DNA of 64,000 nucleotides from Phytohabitans suffuscus (GCF_011764565.1 NZ_AP022871.1:4898320-4962319); one strand, 5' to 3'. Positions 33,965 through 42,756 are shown, counted from the first letter of the stretch. Notes: a model not told the origin generated them from the sequence alone. Numbers and translations are program-made.

Positions 33965-35376
33965 TCTCTAAAGAGGAGCTTCGCAGGCTCTTCCTCTTCG
34001 AGTCGCTCGACGAGGAGAAGCTGGGGTGGCTGCAGGACCACGGCAGCGTGGTCGAGTACGAGGCGACGACCCGCGTCTACTCCGAGGGCGAGCCGGCGAC
34101 CTGTTTCGTGGTGCTGCTGGAGGGCGCGATCACGCTGACCCGCACCGTGCACGGGCAGGAGATCGAGGTCACCCGCACCGACCAGCTCGGCGTGTACGGG
34201 GGCGCGAGCCAGGCGTTCCTGGGTGAACAGGTCGACCAGAGGTACCCCAACTCGATGGTCGCTATCACGCCGGTGAAGGTGCTGGAGCTGCCGGCCGACA
34301 AGTTCGGCCCGATCCTGCGCCAGTGGTTCCCGATGGCGATGCACCTGATGGAAGGGCTCTTCTGGGGCCAGAAGCGGATGCAGACCGCGGTCAGCGAGCG
34401 GGAGCGGCTCATCGCGCTCGGTTCGCTCTCCGCCGGCCTCACGCACGAGCTGAACAACCCGGCCTCCGCGGCCGTACGCGCCACCGCCACCCTGCGCGAC
34501 AAGGTCGCCGGGATGCGCCACAAGCTGGCGATGATCGCCGAGGGAAAGATCGACGTCAAGCAGCTGCACCGCCTGGTCGAGCTGCAGGAGACCGCGGTCA
34601 AGCGCGCCGCCAACGCCCCGAAGCTGTCCGCGCTGGAGACCGGCGACGCCGAGGACGCGGTGGTCGACTGGCTCCAGGAGCGGGGGCTGTCACCCGGCTT
34701 CGAGTACGACCACGCCGCCACGCTGGTAGCCGGTGACGCCAACGTGGCCTGGCTCGAGCTGATCGCCGAGGCGGTCGACCCGAGCGACCTGCAGTCGGCG
34801 GTGAGCTGGCTGACGTACACGATCGAGACCGAGCTGCTCATGGGCGAGATCGACGAGTCGGTCGGCCGCATCTCCGCGCTGGTCGGCGCCGCCAAGCAGT
34901 ACTCCCAGCTGGACCGCGCGCCGCACCAGGTGGTCGACGTGCACAAGCTGCTCGACTCCACGCTGGTCATGATGACCGCGAAGATCTCGCCGGACGTGAC
35001 GGTCGTCAAGGAGTACGACCCCACGCTGCCGGAGATCCCCTGCTACCCGGCCGAGCTCAACCAGGTCTGGACCAACCTGATCGACAACGCGCTCGGCGCG
35101 ATGGGCGACCACGGCACCCTGACCGTCCGCACCGAGGTCGACGGCGACCAGGTGGCGGTGACGATCGGTGACACGGGCGTCGGCATCGACCCGGAGATCC
35201 GGCCACGCATCTTCGAGCCGTTCTTCACGACGAAGCCGGTGGGCGAAGGGACAGGGCTGGGGCTCGACATCTCGTACCGCATCGTCGTCAACAAGCACCA
35301 CGGCGACGTCCGGGTGAAGAGCGAGCCGGGCAGGACCGAGTTCACCGTGCTCCTCCCGGTGGAGGAGGTCCGGTAG
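33961..35376 (+). CDS. Histidine kinase with N-terminal cyclic-nucleotide-binding-like domain
   Basis: This 471-residue soluble kinase has an N-terminal cNMP/CRP-like beta-roll (about 8-125), in which the canonical phosphate-binding Arg is not evident (VYGGASQAFLGE). It is followed by a dimerisation segment with the phospho-acceptor H162 (LTHELNNPA), a long helical insert, and an HATPase domain: NLIDNAL (N box), IGDTGVGI (G1), FEPFFTTK (F) and GTGLGLD (G2). No membrane segments are seen. ATG 33961 overlaps the stop of the receiver-oxidoreductase gene. The two genes look like a self-contained two-component system whose output is a redox enzyme. Confidence 0.92.
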   Translation: MISKEELRRLFLFESLDEEKLGWLQDHGSVVEYEATTRVYSEGEPATCFVVLLEGAITLTRTVHGQEIEVTRTDQLGVYGGASQAFLGEQVDQRYPNSMVAITPVKVLELPADKFGPILRQWFPMAMHLMEGLFWGQKRMQTAVSERERLIALGSLSAGLTHELNNPASAAVRATATLRDKVAGMRHKLAMIAEGKIDVKQLHRLVELQETAVKRAANAPKLSALETGDAEDAVVDWLQERGLSPGFEYDHAATLVAGDANVAWLELIAEAVDPSDLQSAVSWLTYTIETELLMGEIDESVGRISALVGAAKQYSQLDRAPHQVVDVHKLLDSTLVMMTAKISPDVTVVKEYDPTLPEIPCYPAELNQVWTNLIDNALGAMGDHGTLTVRTEVDGDQVAVTIGDTGVGIDPEIRPRIFEPFFTTKPVGEGTGLGLDISYRIVVNKHHGDVRVKSEPGRTEFTVLLPVEEVR

Positions 35377-35380
35377 ACCC

Positions 35381-35400
35381 GGCCTCGCCCGGCCGGGGCC
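35381..35400. terminator. Short GC hairpin between convergent genes
   Basis: GGCCTCG (35381-35387) pairs with CGGGGCC (35394-35400) in the 25-bp gap between the kinase and lipoprotein stops. Confidence 0.45.
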
Positions 35401-35401
35401 G

Positions 35402-36049
35402 TCAGCTGACCTTGGGCAGCGTGGACGGGCCCTTGTCGACGAACGCGAACGCCATGGGCGGCCCGGCGTGGCCGAGCTCCTGGGCGATCAGGCCGTCCTC
35501 GGTGTCCAGCAGGTAGACCTCGCCCAGGCCGGCGATCGCGTAGGTGGGGCGCCCGCTGGAGTCCTTGCCCTTCTGCTGTTCGAGCACGAAGAGCTGGTCG
35601 TCCTTGGCCGTACCGCACGCCGCGGCGACGATGGTCAGCGGGTTGACGCCGTTCTCCTTGACCCGCAGGCACGACGGCTCGCCGCCGCCTACGGTCGCCG
35701 TCCTGATCCGGAACTGGTTGCCGCTCGCCGGCGTCAGCACGAACAGCCCCGTGTCGGTCCGGTCCTTGGTCAGGATCAGGCGGTCCGCGCCGTCCAGCGT
35801 CAGCAGCGACTCGGGCGAGCCGACCGGCACGATCGCGACCTGCCGTTCGCCGCCGAGGATCGCGCCCTCGCCGGCGGCGGGCATGTTGGCGGGAGGGCTC
35901 GAAGCCGGTGCGCTCGTGGCGGTGGTGCCGCTCGACGTCGACGCGGCGGCCGGCTCGTCACCGCTCCCGCCCGAGCACGCCCCCAGGGCGGCGACGGTCG
36001 CGATACCCAGCGAAAACAGGATGATCTTGGAGTTTCTCAGCGGATTCAT
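35402..36049 (-). CDS. Putative lipoprotein of unknown function
   Basis: This 215-residue exported protein has a signal peptide with lipobox ALGAC, followed by a Ser/Thr/Ala-rich linker (about 30-60). The mature part repeats strand-turn patterns (LILTKDRTDTGLFVLTPASGN; CLRVKENGVNPLTIVAAACG), possibly a beta-trefoil or propeller fragment with a pair of Cys that could bridge. No known enzyme motif is seen. ATG 36049 is the start nearest the signal peptide. It is on the same strand as the LacI-ABC operon but lies beyond its end, 52 bp after the regulator start side, and is convergent with the kinase gene. Confidence 0.65.
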   Translation of the reverse strand: MNPLRNSKIILFSLGIATVAALGACSGGSGDEPAAASTSSGTTATSAPASSPPANMPAAGEGAILGGERQVAIVPVGSPESLLTLDGADRLILTKDRTDTGLFVLTPASGNQFRIRTATVGGGEPSCLRVKENGVNPLTIVAAACGTAKDDQLFVLEQQKGKDSSGRPTYAIAGLGEVYLLDTEDGLIAQELGHAGPPMAFAFVDKGPSTLPKVS

Positions 36050-36101
36050 GCCCACCACGACGATCGACCCGCCCGCTGGGTTCGAGTGACTTTCGTCGCT
36101 G

Positions 36102-37112
36102 TCAGCCGCTGTCCCGGACCACCAGGTGGGTCGGCAGGATGAGGGCTTCCTCGACCGGTTCGCCCTCGGCGAGGCGGAGCAGCAGCCGTACCATCTCCCG
36201 GCCGATCTCGATGATCGGCTGGCGCACCGTCGTGAGTGGAGGGTCGGTGTAGCGGGCGAACTCCGCGTCGTCGAAGCCGATCACCGCCACGTCGGCCGGT
36301 ACCCGGCGGCCCACCTCCCGCAGCGTCCGTAGCGCGCCGTCCGCCATCAGGTCCGATGCCACGAAGACGGCGTCCAGCTTGGGATCGTCGTCCAGGAGGT
36401 GGCGCATGGCGATGGCGCCGGACTCCCGGGTGAAGTCGCCGACCGCGACGATCGAGCGGCGGTGCGAGTCGCGCAGGGCCTCGCGGTAGCCGGCCAGGCG
36501 TTCGATGCCGGCGACCATGTCCTGCGGGCCGGCGATCGTCGCTATCCGCTGGCGGCCGGCGTCCAACAGGTGCCGCACCGCGCTGGCCACGCCGGCCACG
36601 TGGTCGATGTCCACATAGGGCACCGCCGGCCGGCCCAGGGGGCGGCCGCTGCACACCGCCGGCATGCCGATCCGGGCCAGCGCGCCGGGCAGGGGGTCCA
36701 TGCCGTGCATCGAGGCGAACATGACGCCGTCCACGTGGCGGCCCATCGCGTACCGCTCGATGCGGTCGTGGCTCGCGGCCGAGCCGGCCATCATCAGCAC
36801 GAGCTGGCGGTCGGCGGCCTCCAGCTCCTGGCTGACGCCACGCACGATGCCGGGGAAGAGCGGGTCGTCGGAGAAGACGCGGGTGGCGGTCTCCGGGAGT
36901 ACCAGTGCGATCGAGTCGGTCCGCTGGGTGACCAGCGTCCGGGCGGCCAGGTTGGGCACGTACCCCAGCTCGCGCACCGCCCGGCGGACGGCCTCCTGGA
37001 TCGGCGGGGCGACCGTGGTGGAGCCGTTGACCACTCGGGAGACGGTGGCGCGCGACACCCCCGCACGGCGCGCCACCTCCTCCAGCGTCGGCCGCTCCCG
37101 TGCGGATGTCAC
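36102..37112 (-). CDS. LacI-family transcriptional regulator of the adjacent sugar transporter
   Basis: This 336-residue repressor has an N-terminal LacI helix-turn-helix (TLEEVARRAGVSRATVSRVVNG), hinge helix (ARTLVTQRT) and a periplasmic-binding-protein-like effector domain ending with GFDDAEFARYTDPPLTTVRQP. It is the last gene of the operon for the sugar importer, with a four-base overlap (GTGA) to the permease. It very likely binds the three GAGAGCGCTCTC-type palindromes upstream of the binding-protein gene, and is released by the imported sugar. Start GTG 37112. Confidence 0.93.
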   Translation of the reverse strand: MTSARERPTLEEVARRAGVSRATVSRVVNGSTTVAPPIQEAVRRAVRELGYVPNLAARTLVTQRTDSIALVLPETATRVFSDDPLFPGIVRGVSQELEAADRQLVLMMAGSAASHDRIERYAMGRHVDGVMFASMHGMDPLPGALARIGMPAVCSGRPLGRPAVPYVDIDHVAGVASAVRHLLDAGRQRIATIAGPQDMVAGIERLAGYREALRDSHRRSIVAVGDFTRESGAIAMRHLLDDDPKLDAVFVASDLMADGALRTLREVGRRVPADVAVIGFDDAEFARYTDPPLTTVRQPIIEIGREMVRLLLRLAEGEPVEEALILPTHLVVRDSG

Positions 37113-37945
37113 GCCTTGACCGCGCCTTCCATGATCCCCCCGATGATCTGGCGTCCGAAGATGACGAACACGACGAGCAGCGGCAGCGTGGCGATGGCCG
37201 TGCCGGTGAAGACCTGCGACATGTCCTGGTAGTAGCCGTTGGAGAGGGCGCGCAGGGAGAGCTGCACGGTGGGGTTCTCCGGGTCGTTCAGCACCGCGTA
37301 CGGCCACAGGAAGTCGTTCCAGGTGGTCATGAACGTCAGGAGCCCCAGCACGGCGGCGGCCGGCCGCAGCGCGGGGGCGACCACGCTGCGGAAGATGCGG
37401 AACGTGCCGCACCCGTCGACCCGGGCCGCCTCGATCAGCTCGTCCGACACGGCCTGGCTCGCGTACTGCCGCATCATGAAGACCCCGAAGCCGGTGACCA
37501 GGCCGGGCACGATGACGGCCTGCAGCTGGTCGTTCCAGCCGAGGTCGGTCATCAGCATGTACAGCGGGATCACGCCGAGCTGGGTGGGCACCATCATCGT
37601 GGCGATGATGACCAGCAGCAGCGCGTTGGAGCCGCGGAAGCGCAGCTTGGCGAAGGCGAACCCGGCCAGCGACGAGAAGAACACCACGGAGACGGTCACC
37701 GATCCGGCGACGATCGCCGAGTTGAGCATGCCGGTGAGGAAGTGGGCGTCGGTGTTGGCGAAGAGGCGGTCGAGGTTGCCGGGCAGGTTGCCGCCGGGGG
37801 TGACCGGCGGGGGCACCTGGCCCATCGCGTCGCTGGACCGGGTGGCCACGACGAACATCCAGTAGATCGGGAACACCGACATCACGCCGGCGAGCAAGAG
37901 TGCGACGTAGGTGAGCCTCGTGCCCTTCCACAGACCGCCGTTCAC
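37109..37945 (-). CDS. Sugar ABC transporter permease (MalG type)
   Basis: This 278-residue inner-membrane protein has six hydrophobic helices and the EAA loop EAARVDGCGTFRIFRSVVAPALRP that docks on the ATPase. It pairs with the MalF-type permease upstream. Start GTG 37945 overlaps the preceding stop. No ATPase gene is in the operon, as is common in actinomycetes where a shared MsiK-like ATPase serves several sugar importers. Confidence 0.94.
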   Translation of the reverse strand: MNGGLWKGTRLTYVALLLAGVMSVFPIYWMFVVATRSSDAMGQVPPPVTPGGNLPGNLDRLFANTDAHFLTGMLNSAIVAGSVTVSVVFFSSLAGFAFAKLRFRGSNALLLVIIATMMVPTQLGVIPLYMLMTDLGWNDQLQAVIVPGLVTGFGVFMMRQYASQAVSDELIEAARVDGCGTFRIFRSVVAPALRPAAAVLGLLTFMTTWNDFLWPYAVLNDPENPTVQLSLRALSNGYYQDMSQVFTGTAIATLPLLVVFVIFGRQIIGGIMEGAVKA

Positions 37946-38919
37946 GAGGACCGCGCCGCCCTTCGGATGATCAGTACATTGACGATGGCCACGACGACGA
38001 TGAGGGCGAACAGCATCCAGGCGACCGCGGCGCCGTACCCGAAGTTGTAGTTGGGGGCGAACGCGTTCTCGAACATGTACATCGTCATGGTCTGCGACTC
38101 GCGCAGCGGCCCGCCCCGGATCGCGTTGGTGCCGGAGTTGAACAGCAGCGGCTCGGTGAACAGCTGCAGGCCGCCGATCGTGGAGATGATGACGCAGAAG
38201 ACGATCGTCGGCCGGAGCAGCGGCACGGTGATCGACCAGAACTGCCGCGACGGGCGGGCGCCGTCGATCGCCGCCGACTCGTACAGGTCGCGGGGGATGG
38301 CCTGCATCGCGGCCAGGAAGATGAGCGCGTTGTAGCCGGTCCACCGCCAGTCGACCATGGTGGAGATGGCGATCCAGGAGCCCAGCTTGCTGGCGTTCCA
38401 GTCGATCGGGCCGACGCCGGCGAAGCCGAGCACCCAGTTGATGAGGCCGAAGTCGCGGCTGAAGAGCTGCCCGAAGACGATCGCCACGGCCGCGGTCGAG
38501 GTGATGTTGGGGATCAGCACGCCCATCCGGAAGAACGTGCGGGCGCGGAGCTGGCGGTTGAGCATGTTGGCCAGCCACAGGGCGAGCAGCAGCTGCGGCA
38601 CCGTCGAGAGGACGAAGATGCCGAGGGTGTTGTAGACCGAGTTCCAGAAGTCGCTGTCGCTCAGCAGCGCGCTGTAGTTCGCCAGCCCCACGAAGGGGTG
38701 CTCCTGCGCGAGCAGGTCCCACTCGTGCAGCGAGACCCAGAGCGTGTACACCAGCGGGTACACCCCGAACACCGCGAAGAGCACGAAGAACGGCGCGACG
38801 TACAGGTACGGCGAGTACTTCATGTCGATGCGGCTCAGGCGCGGCCGGCCGGGGGACCCGGGACGCCGGTGGGTGACCGGCGTCCCGGGCTCGGTACGGG
38901 TGTCGAGGCTGGTGGCCAC
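37942..38919 (-). CDS. Sugar ABC transporter permease (MalF type)
   Basis: This 325-residue inner-membrane protein has an Arg/Pro-rich cytoplasmic N-terminus, six helices and the EAA-like loop (YESAAIDGARPSRQFWSITVPLLRP). It starts with GTG 38919, sharing one base with the stop of the binding-protein gene, so the two are tightly coupled with no intervening hairpin, unlike the operon at the left edge. Confidence 0.94.
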   Translation of the reverse strand: MATSLDTRTEPGTPVTHRRPGSPGRPRLSRIDMKYSPYLYVAPFFVLFAVFGVYPLVYTLWVSLHEWDLLAQEHPFVGLANYSALLSDSDFWNSVYNTLGIFVLSTVPQLLLALWLANMLNRQLRARTFFRMGVLIPNITSTAAVAIVFGQLFSRDFGLINWVLGFAGVGPIDWNASKLGSWIAISTMVDWRWTGYNALIFLAAMQAIPRDLYESAAIDGARPSRQFWSITVPLLRPTIVFCVIISTIGGLQLFTEPLLFNSGTNAIRGGPLRESQTMTMYMFENAFAPNYNFGYGAAVAWMLFALIVVVAIVNVLIIRRAARSS

Positions 38920-40232
38920 TATTTGTCAGCGGCCTTCTTGGCGTTGTTCACGGCGTCGGTCCAGCCGTCTGTGGGACTGCGTTGACCGAGCTCGACCGTG
39001 CGCACCGCGTTCTCCACCTCCGTCCGCACCGCCTGGTTCTTCGGTCCCATGTAGACCGGCTTGAGGCTCTTCGCGCCGGCCCCGAAGATCTGGCCGGTGG
39101 GTGCCCCGCTGAAGTACGCGCTCGTGGCCCCGGTGATCGCCGGGTCGTCCAGCGCCTGCGGCGAGGAGGGCAGCGGGCCCTTCGCCTTGAACGCGCCGAT
39201 CTGGCCCTGCGGGCTGGTCAGGAACTTGGCCAGCTCGATCGCCTCGGCCTGGTGCTCGCTCTGCTTGGGCACGGCGAGGAACGAACCGCCCCAGTTGCCG
39301 CCGTTGCCCGGTACGGTGGCGATGTCCCACTTGCCGGAGGCGTCCGCGCCCGCGTTGCCCTCAATGACGCCGGTCATCCACGCCGGGCAGGCGATCGTCG
39401 CGAACTTGGCCTGCTTGAAGGCGGCCACCCAGTCGTCCGACCAGGCCTGGTACTTGCCGGACAGGCCCGAGTCGATGATGTCCATCGTGGTGTCCCAGGC
39501 CTGCTTGACGGCCGGGTTGGAGTCGACCACGAGGTTGTTGCTGGTGTCGTAGTAGTGGTAGCCGCCGCCGGCGCCGCCGTACTGCAGCACGATCGTGTTG
39601 AACGTGTTGGTCGCCGCGTCGAGGAAGGCCGCACCGGTGTTCTTCGCCTTGAACTGCTCGCCGACCCTGACGTAGTCCTGCCAGGTGGGCCAGAGCTTGG
39701 AGACCGCGTCCCGCTCGGTGGGCAGGCCGGCCTTCTCGAAGAGGTCCTTGCGGTAGCACATCGCCATGCCGCCGACGTCGGTGCCGAGGCCGATCAGCTG
39801 CTTGCCGTCAGCGGTGAGCCCCTGGTTCCACTTCCACTCCATGAAGTTGCTCTTGAGGTCGCCCGCGCCGTGGTCGAGCATGTTGACGAAGTTGCCGGGG
39901 TTGGCCTTGTACTCGACGAGCAGGCCCTCCTCGATCGCCACGATGTCGCCGGCGCCCTTGCCCGCAGCGAGCCACTGGGTGAGCTTCGGCGAGTACTCGT
40001 CGAGGTTGCTGCCGGTGCCCCGCTCGACGATCTTCACGTTGGGGTGGCTCGCCTCGTACTGCCGGTAGAGATCGTCGTATCCGAACTGCCCGAAGACGTC
40101 GACCGTCAGCGTGATCTGCCCGTCTCCGCTACCGCTGTCTCCATCGTCGCTGCCGCAGGCGGCAAGCAAGGTCGCCGTCGTGACGGCGACGGCCACGGCC
40201 GCCAACCGGCGACCGCGGGAGTTGACATGCAT
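38919..40232 (-). CDS. Sugar ABC transporter substrate-binding lipoprotein
   Basis: This 437-residue extracellular solute-binding protein (family 1) has a signal peptide and lipobox LLAAC, then a Gly/Asp/Ser linker. Its closest-looking relatives bind cellobiose, xylobiose or similar beta-glycosides, but this is an inference from general appearance. GAGAGGGG precedes ATG 40232. It is the first gene of the operon binding protein, MalF-type, MalG-type, LacI, and three LacI-type operators lie within 135 bp upstream. Confidence 0.93.
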   Translation of the reverse strand: MHVNSRGRRLAAVAVAVTTATLLAACGSDDGDSGSGDGQITLTVDVFGQFGYDDLYRQYEASHPNVKIVERGTGSNLDEYSPKLTQWLAAGKGAGDIVAIEEGLLVEYKANPGNFVNMLDHGAGDLKSNFMEWKWNQGLTADGKQLIGLGTDVGGMAMCYRKDLFEKAGLPTERDAVSKLWPTWQDYVRVGEQFKAKNTGAAFLDAATNTFNTIVLQYGGAGGGYHYYDTSNNLVVDSNPAVKQAWDTTMDIIDSGLSGKYQAWSDDWVAAFKQAKFATIACPAWMTGVIEGNAGADASGKWDIATVPGNGGNWGGSFLAVPKQSEHQAEAIELAKFLTSPQGQIGAFKAKGPLPSSPQALDDPAITGATSAYFSGAPTGQIFGAGAKSLKPVYMGPKNQAVRTEVENAVRTVELGQRSPTDGWTDAVNNAKKAADK

Positions 40233-40257
40233 GGGTGCCCCTCTCGCGCCGCGCTCA

Positions 40258-40273
40258 GTGAGAGCGCTCTCAC
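40258..40273. promoter_or_regulatory. LacI-type operator 1 of the sugar importer
   Basis: GTGAGAGCGCTCTCAC is a perfect 16-bp palindrome 26 bp upstream of the binding-protein ATG. Confidence 0.85.
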
Positions 40274-40308
40274 ACGAGGAGGGTCGTGCTTGGTGTCCAG
40301 CTTGTCAA

Positions 40309-40320
40309 GAGAGCGCTCTC
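40309..40320. promoter_or_regulatory. LacI-type operator 2
   Basis: GAGAGCGCTCTC is a perfect 12-bp palindrome 49 bp (centre to centre) from operator 1. Confidence 0.75.
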
Positions 40321-40351
40321 AAGATGTTACGGAACGAGTCTTCGCGCGTTT

Positions 40352-40367
40352 GTGAGAGCGCTCCCAC
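40352..40367. promoter_or_regulatory. LacI-type operator 3
   Basis: GTGAGAGCGCTCCCAC has one mismatch in the palindrome, with its centre 45 bp from operator 2. It lies close to the end of the unrelated gene at 40412. Confidence 0.78.
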
Positions 40368-40411
40368 GGTCGGGTTCGGGCCGGACCGGGGCGCTGCGGG
40401 GATGGGTCGGG

Positions 40412-40753
40412 CTAGCTCTGCCAGCCGCGAACCGCTTCGCGAAGCCGGTCGACCGCCTCGCTGAGCTCGGCGTCGGACGCGGCGCGGCCGGCCAGCTCGT
40501 CGAGGTAGGCCGCAAGGACCAGCTTGTGCGGCTCGTCGGAGCAGAGCTCGGCCTTGATCACGTCGATCTGGTCGGCCACGCTCCGCGGGTCGGCCAGGTG
40601 GCCGCGCCGCTCCGCGAAGGTCTGGTCGAGCGCGAACATCGCGGCACCGACCGCCTCGCGGGGTGTCGCCGGGTCGCGGCGCAGGCGGTTTGCCAGCACG
40701 TCGAGCAGCAAGCCACCGGCGAGGAACACGAGTTCGAACTTCTCCTTGGCCAC
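40412..40753 (-). CDS. Uncharacterised helical protein (113 residues)
   Basis: This is a soluble, mostly helical protein (FELVFLAGGLLLDVLANRLRRD; AVGAAMFALDQTFAERRGHL; LVLAAYLDELAGRAASDAELSEAVDRLREAV) without a motif I recognise. The start is GTG 40753, with GGGAGG ten bases upstream. It lies between the sugar-importer operators and a GNAT gene on the same strand. Codon usage and third-position GC look like its neighbours, so it is probably a real gene. Confidence 0.65.
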   Translation of the reverse strand: MAKEKFELVFLAGGLLLDVLANRLRRDPATPREAVGAAMFALDQTFAERRGHLADPRSVADQIDVIKAELCSDEPHKLVLAAYLDELAGRAASDAELSEAVDRLREAVRGWQS

Positions 40754-40821
40754 CCGCGACCTCCCATATCGAGGATTGTCATCACAAAGGGTCGAGGCGT
40801 GGGTACGTGCTGTCAAGCAGT

Positions 40822-41637
40822 TCAGCCCAGTGCTTGCATCATCGGGACGAACCACCGGCGGCGGTCACCCGGCAGCGGCCCGCCGTGCGCCATGACCACG
40901 GTCGAGGTGGCCAGGTCGAGGCCCCGTTCGACGGCCCAGCGGAACAGTTCGGGGTGCCGGTCGTCGAGGTCGAGGCGGACCGGCCCCTCGACCCCGGCGG
41001 CCAGGTCGGCGATCAGCCCGCGGGCGTCGCGCGGCGTCTCGGCCACCACCGGGCCGATCACACCGTTGTCGTGGTTCTGCCACACCGCGCCGTACCCGGT
41101 GATGCCGCCCTGGCCCTCGACGGCGCGCACCTCGGCCGCGAAGCCCGGCAGGCGGTCGACGAGGATCCCCCGGTCCGCGCCGTTGACCTCGGTGTCGAGC
41201 CGGTGGATCGCGGCGAGGTCGCCGGGTCCGGCCGGCCGCGAGGCGTGCTCGGCCACGCCGGTGAAGTGTCCGATGTGGGTGAAGGTGCGCCCCACGGTGA
41301 CGAAGCCGAGTCGCTCGTAGAGCGGCCGCCCGTACTCGGTGGCGTTGAGGACGATGGTCGCGCCGCCCGCCTCGCCGATCGCGTGGCTCATCAGCGCGCC
41401 GCCGATGCCCCGCCGCTCGTGGTCCCGGGCGACGAGCACCATGCTGATCGCGGCGAGGCTGGCGCCGTACCTGGTCAGGATCGTGGTGCCGATGACGCGG
41501 CCGGCGCCGTCGCGCACGCCGTAGACGGTGCCGACCTCGAAGAGGAGGGCCCACTTGTGCCGCTCCGGTGGCCAGTCCCGCTCCTGCGCGAGGGCGAGGC
41601 AGGCGTCCAGGTCGTCAACGGTGAGCCGGTCGATCAT
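40822..41637 (-). CDS. GNAT acetyltransferase with tandem domains
   Basis: This 271-residue protein has an N-terminal GNAT domain with the acetyl-CoA loop RRGIGGALM and NATEYGRPLYERLGF, followed by a C-terminal GNAT-like region (HRLDTEVNGADRGILVDRL onward; GYGAVWQNHDNGVIGPVVAE), as in the YitH/Acetyltransf_18 group. It should transfer acetyl groups to an unknown amine. ATG 41637 directly precedes the fold. Confidence 0.88.
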   Translation of the reverse strand: MIDRLTVDDLDACLALAQERDWPPERHKWALLFEVGTVYGVRDGAGRVIGTTILTRYGASLAAISMVLVARDHERRGIGGALMSHAIGEAGGATIVLNATEYGRPLYERLGFVTVGRTFTHIGHFTGVAEHASRPAGPGDLAAIHRLDTEVNGADRGILVDRLPGFAAEVRAVEGQGGITGYGAVWQNHDNGVIGPVVAETPRDARGLIADLAAGVEGPVRLDLDDRHPELFRWAVERGLDLATSTVVMAHGGPLPGDRRRWFVPMMQALG

Positions 41638-41719
41638 GCATCCGATCCTGGCGGTCGTGGTCGCCGTCCAGCAAGCGCGCCCTGCCACTTCCCTGGCGGA
41701 GCAGGTGGGCTCGAACGCC

Positions 41720-42520
41720 TCACTCTCCAATGTAGACAGCGGTCGCGTCGTCACTCGTCTTGTTGCGCGGCCACCTGGTGCCGGCGGGGTCGGTGGCTTC
41801 GGCCGCGCGCACCAGCCTGACCACCTCGTCCGGGCCGCGCGAGGCCAGCAGGTCGAGCACACCCGGCCAGTCCAGCCGCCCGAACGGTGTGACGATCCGG
41901 GCCGCGCCGTCGGACAGTACCGCCACCCGGCGCACGCCGTCACGCGGCAGCTCGCCGGTGATCGCACGCCGGGCGGCGGCCGGGTCCGCCGCGGCCACCC
42001 AGAAGCCGTCGGGGTGGTTGCGCAGCGCCAGCTCCGCGTGCTTCATCCGCAGGAGGGCCGCGCGCTTCTCCGGCGAACCGATCGGGTACCGGTCGGCCGC
42101 GCGCCGTTCGGCCGTGGCGGCGGCCTCGACCCGGCCGTCGGTCAGCACGCGCGGCCCGCCCGTCGTGTCGACGAGCACGGTGGCGTCGCCGAGGATCAGG
42201 TACTCGACGGCGCCGCGCCCGAACCGGACGATCGCCACCGTGGCCGAGGGCGTCGCCGGATGGCTCAGATCACACTCCGGATGGCGGGCGGCGGTCCGCT
42301 CGATGGCGCCGGCGAGCACGTTTTCGAGGGCCCGCTCCGGCGGCGCGGCGGCGATCGCGGCGCCCAGCGTGGCGGCGTACCACGAGACGCCGTGGCGGCA
42401 GCCGGTAGCGGTGCGCGCGGTCTGTCCGTCCAGGACGACTGTGAGACGCTGGCTGGCGAACGCCCAGTCCTCGTTGGGCACGCCCGGGTCAGCGGGCCAG
42501 CTCGCGGTCGAGACGCGCAA
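41720..42520 (-). CDS. PP2C-like protein phosphatase-fold protein
   Basis: This protein of about 266 residues has PP2C landmarks: NEDWAFASQRLTVVLDGQTA near the N-terminus, SATVAIVRFG, LGDATVLVDT in place of the usual G-D-S, RVAVLSDGAARI, and a final KTSDDATAVYI with the metal-binding DD. The first aspartate region is partly altered (VLDGQ), so activity is uncertain, but the metal residues DG, SDG and DD remain. The start seems to be TTG 42520 with GGTGG upstream. It probably dephosphorylates Ser/Thr, or is a regulatory relative. Confidence 0.72.
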   Translation of the reverse strand: MRVSTASWPADPGVPNEDWAFASQRLTVVLDGQTARTATGCRHGVSWYAATLGAAIAAAPPERALENVLAGAIERTAARHPECDLSHPATPSATVAIVRFGRGAVEYLILGDATVLVDTTGGPRVLTDGRVEAAATAERRAADRYPIGSPEKRAALLRMKHAELALRNHPDGFWVAAADPAAARRAITGELPRDGVRRVAVLSDGAARIVTPFGRLDWPGVLDLLASRGPDEVVRLVRAAEATDPAGTRWPRNKTSDDATAVYIGE

Positions 42521-42565
42521 TTACCACCGACAAACGTGAATGAATTTCGGGTTTAGGCATTTGGG

Positions 42566-42638
42566 CGCGCTCGGCAGGATTCGAACCTGCGACCAACTGC
42601 TTAGAAGGCAGCTGCTCTATCCGCTGAGCTACGAGCGC
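42566..42638 (-). tRNA. tRNA-Arg (anticodon UCU)
   Basis: A 73-nt cloverleaf on the minus strand: acceptor GCGCTCG with CGAGCGC, D-arm GCTC-AGC-GGATAGAGC, anticodon arm CTGCCTTCTAAGCAG with anticodon TCT, T-arm GCAGGTTCGAATCCTGC, and discriminator G. The 3' CCA is not encoded. It reads AGA, a rare codon in such GC-rich genomes. Confidence 0.96.
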
Positions 42639-42756
42639 ACGACGCCGTGACGGCAACACTGGCCAGCACATACTAGGTTTCCAGGTACGCGGCTGACGAG
42701 CACCGGCTTTACGGCCGATGGCGGTGTCGGACCCTCAGGCAAGGCTCAGCCGACAC

